This document shows, piece by piece, positions 1-5,673 of a DNA stretch of 11,923 nucleotides (its first letter is position 1; every line of letters begins with the position of its first letter). This DNA is from an uncultured Verrucomicrobia subdivision 3 bacterium (GTDB lineage: Bacteria > Verrucomicrobiota > Verrucomicrobiia > Limisphaerales > UBA11358). Position numbers and translations under genes: made by a program. The notes beneath the pieces were generated by a model that saw only the letters and a program-made list of their open reading frames with translations, was not told the origin of the DNA and searched no databases. Location: the NCBI GenBank assembly GCA_903861445.1, contig CAIOUK010000282.1, positions 1 to 11,923 on the forward strand, written 5' to 3'.

Positions 1-3
1 ACA

Positions 4-32
4 TTGACGCCGGCGATGGTTGCCGATATGCT
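4..32 (+). promoter_or_regulatory. Candidate sigma70-type promoter for the zinc-ribbon/ndk pair
   Basis: A -35 box TTGACG (4-9) is followed by a 17-base spacer and a -10 box TATGCT (27-32). This matches 5 of 6 and 4 of 6 consensus bases at the ideal spacing. Transcription would start near base 39-40 and leave a leader of about 36 bases before the ATG at 76. It supports that ATG over in-frame codons further upstream. It is judged by eye only, and the window edge hides what lies before it. Confidence 0.4.
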
Positions 33-75
33 TTCGGCTCCGTTCCAGCATGAAGCTTGGACGGCAAAACTTTTT

Positions 76-267
76 ATGTCTGAAGGATACTGCGTCAAGT
101 GCAAGGCCAAACAGCCCATCGCCGATGGCGTTGAAGAAACCATGAAAAATGGCCGCAAAGCCATCAAGGGCAAATGCCCGGTATGCGGCACCGTGATGTT
201 CAAGATTTTGGGCAAAGCCGCCGCCGCGCCGGCTCCCGCCAATCCCAATCCTCCGCCGCAAGCTTAA
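76..267 (+). CDS. Small zinc-ribbon protein, DUF5679-like
   Basis: A 63-residue protein with two CxxC pairs (Cys6/Cys9 in YCVKC and Cys34/Cys37 in CPVC) around a basic stretch (KNGRKAIKGK). This is the pattern of DUF5679 zinc ribbons, which also occur near the C-terminus of some topoisomerases. The cysteines should bind one zinc ion. Residues 48-63 form an Ala/Pro-rich tail, probably disordered. The ATG at 76 is preferred because the domain starts right after it and a plausible promoter lies just upstream. In-frame ATGs at 16 and 28 and a TTG at 4 would add unconserved residues. No clear Shine-Dalgarno is visible. The stop is 2 bases before the ndk start, so the two are probably co-transcribed and translationally coupled. 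The molecular role is unknown; nucleic-acid or protein binding is only a guess from the fold. Confidence 0.8.
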   Translation: MSEGYCVKCKAKQPIADGVEETMKNGRKAIKGKCPVCGTVMFKILGKAAAAPAPANPNPPPQA

Positions 268-269
268 TT

Positions 270-1442
270 ATGTCGCAACAGCTCGCTTACGTCATTGTCA
301 CTCCTTACTCGCTTTATAAATCCCGCACCGGCGGCATCCTGACCCGCCTCATCACGCGCACCGGCCTTGACTTGGTCGGATTGCGGATGTTTGCACCCAG
401 TGCGGAACTGGTGAAGGAATATGCCGAAACCATTATTTCCGCGCATGACACACAGGACCGGAAAATCCAGGAACTGCTCAAGGAATACGTCCTCACCAAT
501 CTTGCCCCCGATCCGAAAACCGGCCGCCACCGCCGCGTCATGATGCTGCTGTTCCGCGGCGATGAAGCGGTGCGCAAGGTGCGCTCCGTCGTCGGCAATC
601 TCAGCCCGAACCGGCGGGGCGGGGAGACCATTCGCGACACTTACAGCGATTTGATTACGGATGATAATGGTAATGTCCGTTATTTTGAGCCGGCGGTGCT
701 GGCGGCCCCCACCGCTGAGGAAGCGGAACGAAAATTGAAGCTCTGGTCCCGCTATTCCGACGCCGACGGCGGTGTATTGGAAAATACCATTCCCTACGCA
801 CCCGGCGAATTACCCGAGCGCACGTTGGTGCTCATCAAGCCGGACAATTTTAAGTTTGCCACCGGCCGGCCCGGTAACGTCATTGATTTCTTCTCACGCA
901 CCGGTCTTTACATCGTCGGCGCAAAAGTTTTTCGCATGAGCACCGCTCAGGCGATTGAATTTTACGGCCCTGTCCGCGAATTCCTCCGCACCAAACTCAA
1001 GGACGGCGTCGGGGCCAAGTCCAAGGAAATTCTGGAGAAGGAATTCGGCTTCAAAATTACCGAAGCCGACCAGAAGGCACTCGGCGAAATCCTCGGGCCG
1101 CTTCAGGGCGATTCCCAGTTTGACAACATCGTGCGCTTCATGTCCGGCCATGCGCCCGGCGAAATTCCAAAAAGCGACTGGGACAAACCCGGCACTGAAA
1201 AGTGTATCGCGCTCGTCTATGAAGGCGTCGGCGCGGTCAACAAAATCCGCGACGTGCTCGGCCCGACCGATCCGTCCAAGGCGCCGCCCGGCTCCATCCG
1301 CCGCGAATTCGGCTCGACCATCATGGTCAACGCCGCCCATGCCAGCGACTCAGCCGAAAACGCCAAGCGCGAATTTGGCATCGTCAAACCAGGTGAAAAC
1401 AATTTCAAAAAGGTCGTCGAAGAAGTTTTAGGAAAAATCTGA
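270..1442 (+). CDS. ndk: Two-domain nucleoside diphosphate kinase with degenerate N-terminal domain
   Basis: 390 residues; ordinary Ndk has about 140. NDK transfers the gamma phosphate from ATP to nucleoside diphosphates through a phospho-histidine. The C-terminal domain (about 182-375) keeps the nucleotide-site lysine (LVLIKPDN, Lys190), the PPGSIRREF segment and the active-site block NAAHASDS with catalytic His357. The usual HGSDS reads HASDS. It also carries extra residues (about 236-282, KLKDGVGAKSKEILEKEFGF onward) inside the region that is short in classical Ndk. The N-terminal domain (about 5-165) aligns in outline (RTGLDLVGLRMF, VMMLLFRGDEAVRKVRSVVGN, GETIRD). However, IKPD is replaced by VTPY and the histidine block by PAVLAAPT, with Leu144 in the His position, so it should be catalytically dead. 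The ATG at 270 is chosen over upstream codons overlapping the zinc-ribbon gene. The C-terminal assignment is firm; the role of the N-terminal half is unknown. Confidence 0.88.
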   Translation: MSQQLAYVIVTPYSLYKSRTGGILTRLITRTGLDLVGLRMFAPSAELVKEYAETIISAHDTQDRKIQELLKEYVLTNLAPDPKTGRHRRVMMLLFRGDEAVRKVRSVVGNLSPNRRGGETIRDTYSDLITDDNGNVRYFEPAVLAAPTAEEAERKLKLWSRYSDADGGVLENTIPYAPGELPERTLVLIKPDNFKFATGRPGNVIDFFSRTGLYIVGAKVFRMSTAQAIEFYGPVREFLRTKLKDGVGAKSKEILEKEFGFKITEADQKALGEILGPLQGDSQFDNIVRFMSGHAPGEIPKSDWDKPGTEKCIALVYEGVGAVNKIRDVLGPTDPSKAPPGSIRREFGSTIMVNAAHASDSAENAKREFGIVKPGENNFKKVVEEVLGKI

Positions 1443-1459
1443 AGTCCCCTGCCCGCTTT

Positions 1460-1497
1460 ACCGGCGAAGGTGACAGACACTTTCGCCGGTTTTATTT
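1460..1497 (+). terminator. Rho-independent terminator after ndk
   Basis: A 9-bp perfect stem, ACCGGCGAA (1460-1468) with TTCGCCGGT (1482-1490), encloses a 13-base loop and is followed by TTTATTTT. It sits 18 bases after the ndk stop and just before the convergent EVE-domain gene ends. On the minus strand the hairpin lacks a clear T-tract, so it terminates best in the plus direction. Confidence 0.75.
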
Positions 1498-1501
1498 TCG
1501 G

Positions 1502-1909
1502 TCAAGCACCCGCGAGCGCAAGCAAGCGCGCGGCCTGTTCGTTCGTCAACGGCGTGACCGACAAACGCGATTGTTTAACCAGCGGCATGGCGGCAAGAAT
1601 TTTATCGGCCTTGATGTTTTCGAGCGTAACCGGTTTTGCCAAAGTTTTTTCCGGTTGTAAATCCACACACGACCAGTCGCCCTCCTCGGCCGTCGCGTCG
1701 GGATAAAATTCCTTCGCCACGCGCGCCAGACCGACAACCTGTTTGTCGCTGACGCTGTGATAGAAAAAAACGGCGTCGCCTTTTTTCATCGCGCGCAGAT
1801 TATTTCGCGCCTGAAAATTCCGCACGCCCGTCCACGCCGTCCGGCCATCCTTGAGCAATTGCGTCCAGGAGTAAGCTTCGGGCTCCGATTTCACGAGCCA
1901 GTAATTCAT
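1502..1909 (-). CDS. EVE-domain protein (thymocyte nuclear protein 1 type)
   Basis: A 135-residue single-domain protein, the usual length for stand-alone EVE proteins. Family hallmarks are visible: WLVKSEPEAYSW (4-15), WTGVRNFQARNNLRAMKKGD (26-45), the strand AVFFYHS (46-52) and VVGLARV (58-64). EVE is a PUA-like fold with an aromatic pocket. It reads modified bases in DNA or RNA in the members studied, and often accompanies restriction or RNA-modification functions. No such partner is next to it here. The ATG (complement of 1907-1909) begins immediately before the conserved WLVKSEP block, so the start is secure. It is transcribed divergently from the YggS-type gene across a gap filled by a palindromic repeat. 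The actual ligand in this organism cannot be told from sequence. Confidence 0.88.
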   Translation of the reverse strand: MNYWLVKSEPEAYSWTQLLKDGRTAWTGVRNFQARNNLRAMKKGDAVFFYHSVSDKQVVGLARVAKEFYPDATAEEGDWSCVDLQPEKTLAKPVTLENIKADKILAAMPLVKQSRLSVTPLTNEQAARLLALAGA

Positions 1910-1918
1910 GCGGGAAAA

Positions 1919-1997
1919 TTAACCACAGATGGACCCGGATGCACACAGATAATTGCTTGCTCAAAATCTGTGTTTATCTATGTGAATCTGTGGTTAA
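1919..1997. repeat. Palindromic repeat of phased CACAGAT units
   Basis: Perfect 12-base terminal arms TTAACCACAGAT (1919-1930) and ATCTGTGGTTAA (1986-1997) are followed inward by a second matching pair ACACAGAT (1943-1950) and ATCTGTGT (1966-1973). The loop is about 15 bases. Each arm is about 32 bases, with roughly 25 positions paired. The left arm reads as three 10-base units (CCACAGATGG, ACCCGGATGC, ACACAGATAA). It covers nearly all of the 96 bases between two divergent start codons. It resembles dispersed intergenic repeats I recall from Verrucomicrobiota and other environmental genomes; that memory is not verified here. Confidence 0.8.
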
Positions 1998-2005
1998 AAT
2001 CAGTC

Positions 2006-2710
2006 ATGGACTTTGCGGAAAATCTGAATTCAATCCGGCAGCGCATTGCCGCCGCGTGCGCGCGGGTGGGACGAGACCAGCATAGCGTCATGCTGCTGGC
2101 GGTTTCCAAATCGCATCCGCCGGAAACGCTTCAGGCGGCGGCCGCGTGCGGCCAAATATTTTTTGGCGAAAACAAAGTGCAGGAGGCCAAGGCCAAGATT
2201 CCGCTGTGTCCGGGTAAGCTGCGCTGGCATTTCATCGGCCATCTGCAATCGAACAAAGTGCGCGACGCCGTGGAACTCTTCGAGTTGATCCAAGGCGTGG
2301 ACAGTCTGGCTATCGCCCGTGAAATTTCCAAACGCGCGGAGCAGGCGGGCAAAACCATGCCGATTTTGCTGGAAGTGAACGTCGCCGGCGAAGGCAGCAA
2401 GTTCGGCTACGCGCCGGAAAAACTGCTGGCGGAATTAAACGAACTCAACGCGCTGCCAAAAATTGAAATTCACGGACTGATGGCCATTCCGCCCTATTCG
2501 CCGGCGGCAGAAAAATCGCGGCCGTATTTTCAAAAGCTGCGCGAATTAAAAATTCAAGCCGAGCAAGTGTTGGGCGCACCCCTGCCCCACTTGAGCATGG
2601 GCATGAGCGGTGATTTTGAAATTGCCATCGAAGAAGGTGCAACCATCGTGCGCGTCGGCACGGCGCTGTTCGGCCCGCGCGTCAACCCGATACGCCAAAC
2701 GGGCGAGTAA
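2006..2710 (+). CDS. yggS: YggS/PLPBP family PLP-binding homeostasis protein
   Basis: 234 residues, typical for the family. These single-domain TIM-barrel proteins bind pyridoxal 5'-phosphate without known enzymatic activity and buffer PLP and amino-acid/keto-acid pools in the cytoplasm. Landmarks run in order: LLAVSKSHP with the PLP Schiff-base lysine Lys35, FFGENKVQEA (52-61), WHFIGHLQSNK (74-84), LLEVNVAGEGSKFG (121-134), GLMAIPPY (157-164), LSMGMSGDFEIAIEEGA (196-212) and the phosphate-binding end RVGTALFG (216-223). The ATG at 2006 fits the family N-terminus (NLNSIRQRIAAA); longer in-frame upstream sequence runs through the palindromic repeat and is not protein-like. No strong Shine-Dalgarno is seen. 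The stop is only 3 bases from the stop of the convergent lipoprotein gene. Confidence 0.93.
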   Translation: MDFAENLNSIRQRIAAACARVGRDQHSVMLLAVSKSHPPETLQAAAACGQIFFGENKVQEAKAKIPLCPGKLRWHFIGHLQSNKVRDAVELFELIQGVDSLAIAREISKRAEQAGKTMPILLEVNVAGEGSKFGYAPEKLLAELNELNALPKIEIHGLMAIPPYSPAAEKSRPYFQKLRELKIQAEQVLGAPLPHLSMGMSGDFEIAIEEGATIVRVGTALFGPRVNPIRQTGE

Positions 2711-2738
2711 AATTCACCGATCACGAACGGTGTCGCCC
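2701..2738. terminator. Imperfect hairpin over the convergent stop codons
   Basis: GGGCGA (2701-2706) can pair with TCGCCC (2733-2738), and CACCG (2715-2719) with CGGTG (2728-2732). The two stems stack, with an 8-base bulge on one side and an 8-base loop. It spans both stop codons of the convergent yggS and lipoprotein genes, where a bidirectional terminator would be expected. There is no T-tract on either strand, so it could be chance in GC-rich coding sequence. Confidence 0.3.
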
Positions 2739-3064
2739 ACTTTCGCCTCGCCGGAAGTAAGGTCGGCGACGATGGCGTTATCCGCTTGCGGGCCGGTGAT
2801 TTTGACTTCACCCACCTTCAAACCGGCGCGATACAGGAAAAAGGTTTGCTGCAAGCTCGGCACCCGGCCATTGGGAAAATCCAGCACCACGAAACGACCC
2901 ACAACATTCACTGAAAGCACTTTCGCCGTAAGTGATAAATCTGGTGTCACGATGGCTTGTGGCACCATCGCCGCCGGTTGGGTCGCCGCCTTATTTTTTT
3001 TGGAAGCGCAACCAGTGGCCATGACCAGCGCGAGCAACAGGAAAACCGCCAAAGAATTTTTCAT
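2714..3064 (-). CDS. Small predicted lipoprotein, unknown function
   Basis: 116 residues. The start at MKNSLAVFLLLALVMATGC gives a short charged N-terminus, a hydrophobic core and a lipobox-like ATGC with Cys19 as the predicted lipidated residue, so it should be anchored to a membrane on the periplasmic side. A longer in-frame start at 3124 would lie inside the ThuA-like gene and bury the signal, so it is rejected. A short Lys/Ala/Pro linker (21-40) leads to a compact, probably all-beta domain (about 45-114). Patterns there are VLSVNVVGRFVVLDF, LYRAGLKVGEVKITGPQ, NAIVADLTSGEAKVGDTV. I recall similar small proteins as hypothetical lipoproteins in Verrucomicrobiota and know no assigned function. 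It follows the ThuA-like gene by 17 bases and is the last gene of the presumed operon. Confidence 0.8.
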   Translation of the reverse strand: MKNSLAVFLLLALVMATGCASKKNKAATQPAAMVPQAIVTPDLSLTAKVLSVNVVGRFVVLDFPNGRVPSLQQTFFLYRAGLKVGEVKITGPQADNAIVADLTSGEAKVGDTVRDR

Positions 3065-3081
3065 ATTTTTGGTGCCGCCCC

Positions 3082-3978
3082 TTATGGCGCGACCGACTTT
3101 GACGCTTTCAATCCCAGCGCCCATTCGATGCCGCCGAGGATATGCTGCTGGTAGGCCTTGCTGGTTTCGACGGAATTGATGCGACCCTTCAAATTCGGGT
3201 CGGCATCAATGATGTCCTCGCGGTGGCCCAGCGAGGTGTAGAAGACCTTGCCGGCACCGAACGGCTTGCACCAGGAAACCGGATAATGACCCGGCGTAAA
3301 CGGCACCTGCGGCTGTTTATCGAGCGACAACAAATCATGCACCTTCGTCGCGTCGTAGTTTTTGAATTGGTAGATTTCTTCCTGCTTGATGGTCCAGGTC
3401 TTGCCCAGATGCGCGGTCGCCGGATGTTGCGGGTCTTCGCTCAGACATTCCACGCCCACCTGCGCGCCGTGATGCGCAAATTCGCCACCCAGCATGGCGG
3501 CAAATTCTGGAAAACCATGAAACGTATCGGCCGCCGCGTGAATACCGATGAAGGCGTGGCCAGCCTTGATCCAGTCGAGAAAGCCTTGTTTGTCGGGCAG
3601 CGGCAAATCGCCGGTGGTGCTGGCGAAAATGACCCCGTCATAATTTTTCAAATTCTCCGGTGACAGCTTTTGCAACACGACTCTCAAGCTGTCCATCCAC
3701 TTGGCTTCGTCTGCTGCAGCAGCGGTCAATTCCTCAGCCGTCATATTTTTTTTCAACTTCTTGGGAAAACCGGTGGCGGGATGACCCGGCGGCTGCTGCA
3801 CCAAATCCACGGTGAATTCGCCGCTGTCCTTGCCCAGCTGGGTGATGACTTTTTCCAGCGTCGGAATCGAGCTATGGCGAAACCCAGTGGTAGTGGTGAC
3901 GACGAGCAGTTTTTTCGGTTCGGCGTGCAGTGAAGTCACCGCCAAGGCGGCAACAAGGAGGGTAGCTAGGATTTTCAT
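3082..3978 (-). CDS. Exported ThuA-like domain protein
   Basis: 298 residues. Residues 1-19 are a typical signal peptide (cleavage after LHA), so the protein acts in the periplasm or outside. The rest is a ThuA-like domain with a class I glutamine-amidotransferase-like fold: VVTTTTGFRH (27-35), DGVIFASTTGDLPL (114-127), FIGIHAAADTFHG (143-155), LGGEFAHHG (163-171), YQFKNYD (203-209) and PVSWCKPFGAGKVFYTSLGHR (233-253). ThuA acts with the Gfo/Idh/MocA protein ThuB in rhizobial trehalose/sucrose use via 3-keto sugars. The family lacks the classical amidotransferase catalytic cysteine at the nucleophile elbow, and the sequence here has Ala-Ala after GIH. It lies 29 bases downstream of a DUF1080 gene in the same direction and belongs to the same presumed operon. 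A role on a 3-keto-glycoside or its product is inferred from family and neighbours, not shown. Confidence 0.88.
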   Translation of the reverse strand: MKILATLLVAALAVTSLHAEPKKLLVVTTTTGFRHSSIPTLEKVITQLGKDSGEFTVDLVQQPPGHPATGFPKKLKKNMTAEELTAAAADEAKWMDSLRVVLQKLSPENLKNYDGVIFASTTGDLPLPDKQGFLDWIKAGHAFIGIHAAADTFHGFPEFAAMLGGEFAHHGAQVGVECLSEDPQHPATAHLGKTWTIKQEEIYQFKNYDATKVHDLLSLDKQPQVPFTPGHYPVSWCKPFGAGKVFYTSLGHREDIIDADPNLKGRINSVETSKAYQQHILGGIEWALGLKASKSVAP

Positions 3979-4007
3979 TTTATGTTGAAGGGGTTGATTG
4001 ATTCAGT

Positions 4008-4820
4008 TCAAGGTTCGTTGTCGAGCGACACCGGGCGCACCCAGATGTTGCGGAAGGCGACGGCGTTTTTGTGATACTGCAAGGCCAGCGGCAGTTCCGC
4101 CGCGTGCGGCGTGTATTTGCCGGGACTCTTCCAGTTCGTCGCACCGCGAATCACCTGATGGTTTTGCACGACCACGCCGTTGAAAACCACCGTCACGAAC
4201 GCCGGCGTGGTCACCTCGCCATTGGCGGCGAAATGCGGCGCGGTGAAAACGATGTCGTAGGTCTGCCATTCGCCGGGCGGACGACTGGGATTCGCAAGCG
4301 GCGGATGCTGGCCGTAAATGCCGCCGACGGCACCGTCGGCATAAGTCTTGTTGCGGTAGCAATCGAGAATCTGGATTTCATACCGCCCCATCAAAAATAC
4401 ACCGCTGTTGCCGCGATCCTGACCTTCGCAGCCTTTCAGCACCGGCTCGCGAAACTCCAGGTGCAATTGCATATCGCCAAAAACATTCGTCGTCACAATG
4501 TCGCCTTTGGCGGAGATGGCCACGCCGTCTTCCACTTGCCATCCCGCCGGCCCGCCAGTTTTCTTGTCGCGCCACTGCGACAAATCCTTCCCATCAAACA
4601 AAACAATCGCGTCGCTCGGCGGCGTGGCGTTGGCGCTAAAAGTTCCCGAAGTAACGACCGGCGGCTGCGGCCGTGCGGGATCGTGAACGTGCCATTTGCC
4701 ATCCGGCTGCATCGGCGTGTCTTGAAACCCCTCGACGCCGTCAATCGTAATCTCCTTCGACTGCGCGGAAATTGCAGAAAAAGCAGCCAGCACGGCGAGA
4801 ATGATAACTTTGTTTTTCAT
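4008..4820 (-). CDS. Exported DUF1080 protein, putative 3-keto-glycoside hydrolase (copy 1)
   Basis: 270 residues. MKNKVIILAVLAAFSAISA is a signal peptide, so the protein is exported. An N-terminal arm PDGKWHVHDPARPQPPVV (39-56) precedes the DUF1080 beta-sandwich. That domain begins at IVLFDGKDLSQW (72-83) and contains LHLEFREP (119-126), DRGNSGVFLMGRYEIQILD (135-153), GGIYGQHPPLANPSRPPGEW (166-185), VVFNGVVVQNH (211-221) and the closing strand AFRNIWVRPV (255-264). This is the 3-keto-disaccharide hydrolase family; members of it cleave glycosides oxidised at C3. The GTG at 4847 directly abutting the upstream stop is an alternative start but weakens the signal peptide. It is 27 bases after a paralog with the same architecture, so it arose by tandem duplication. 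The substrate cannot be predicted. Confidence 0.9.
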   Translation of the reverse strand: MKNKVIILAVLAAFSAISAQSKEITIDGVEGFQDTPMQPDGKWHVHDPARPQPPVVTSGTFSANATPPSDAIVLFDGKDLSQWRDKKTGGPAGWQVEDGVAISAKGDIVTTNVFGDMQLHLEFREPVLKGCEGQDRGNSGVFLMGRYEIQILDCYRNKTYADGAVGGIYGQHPPLANPSRPPGEWQTYDIVFTAPHFAANGEVTTPAFVTVVFNGVVVQNHQVIRGATNWKSPGKYTPHAAELPLALQYHKNAVAFRNIWVRPVSLDNEP

Positions 4821-4847
4821 ATTCGGCCCGATAGCAACAAACCCCAC

Positions 4848-5663
4848 TCAATCATTTGAGCCGAGATGCATTGAACGAATCCAGATATTGCGAAAATGCA
4901 CCGGATTGTGGTGATCCTGCAATTGGACAAACACTTCCGGCGCATGCGGCGCGGGATATTTTGAGGCCGACTTCCATTTCACACTGTTGATGCCATCGGT
5001 CATGCCCACAAGTTCATAATGATTTTGGATTACAACCCCATTGTGCAGCACAGTAATGACGGCCTTCTTGAGCAGTTCGCCTTTGTCATTCCAACGCGGC
5101 GATTCAAAAAGAATGTCATAAGTCTGCCATTCGCCCGGCGGTTTGCAGGCATTCACCAGCGGCGGTTTCTGGCCATAGATCGCGCCGGCCTGACCGTCGG
5201 GGTAAGTTTTAGATTGGTAGGAATCCAGAACCTGCACCTCATACATATTGTTGATGAGAATGCCGCTGTTGCCGCGTGCCTGATCCTGGCCCTTGGGCGG
5301 ATTGGGCGAGGCCCATTCGACGTGCAACTGGAAATCAGCCCATTTGCCCTTGGTGCGGATGCCGCCACGCGGCGTATTTTCCACCGCGACACTTTCCACA
5401 AAATTCCCGTTGGTTTTCCAGGTGGCCGAACCGCCGTGTTCATTTTCCCATTTGTCCAAACCATGGCCATCAAACAAAACTTCCGCATCGCTGGGCGCGG
5501 GCGCTTCCTGACTGAACATCGCACCCGGCGTCACAACGACCGGCTGCGGACGCTTGATATCGTGAACCTGCCACTTGCCATCCGGTTCCATTTCCGCCGC
5601 CGGCAGCCGGCTCATGCTTGTCAGCGTCACTACCAAAGCCACGGCAAATAATTTTTTATTCAT
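4848..5663 (-). CDS. Exported DUF1080 protein, putative 3-keto-glycoside hydrolase (copy 2)
   Basis: 271 residues, with a signal peptide (about 1-23, ending RLPAAE). The same arm as its neighbour follows, PDGKWQVHDIKRPQPVVV (27-44), then a DUF1080 domain: EVLFDGHGLDKWE (61-73), FQLHVEW (111-117), ARGNSGILINNMYEVQVLD (129-147), GAIYGQKPPLVNACKPPGEW (160-179), VLHNGVVIQNH (205-215), HFRNIWIRSM (256-265). It differs from copy 1 by a longer segment around 220-240 (VGMTDGINSVKWKSASKY) and a different surface in the 85-110 region, so the two may differ in specificity. The ATG at 5661-5663 is chosen because it starts the signal peptide 10 bases after the stop of the oxidoreductase gene. In-frame codons upstream overlap that gene and are not signal-like. 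The reaction inferred from the family is cleavage of 3-keto-glycosides in the periplasm. Confidence 0.9.
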   Translation of the reverse strand: MNKKLFAVALVVTLTSMSRLPAAEMEPDGKWQVHDIKRPQPVVVTPGAMFSQEAPAPSDAEVLFDGHGLDKWENEHGGSATWKTNGNFVESVAVENTPRGGIRTKGKWADFQLHVEWASPNPPKGQDQARGNSGILINNMYEVQVLDSYQSKTYPDGQAGAIYGQKPPLVNACKPPGEWQTYDILFESPRWNDKGELLKKAVITVLHNGVVIQNHYELVGMTDGINSVKWKSASKYPAPHAPEVFVQLQDHHNPVHFRNIWIRSMHLGSND

Positions 5664-5673
5664 TTTGTTCCGG

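Noticed and set aside
1757..2005. N-terminal extension of the yggS reading frame by 83 residues
   Set aside because: It runs antisense to the EVE gene and through the palindromic repeat. The family N-terminus begins at the ATG at 2006.
5019..5651. 210-residue plus-strand reading frame antisense to DUF1080 copy 2
   Set aside because: It is a shadow of a well-supported gene, with no domain, no sensible start signal, and composition dictated by the opposite strand.
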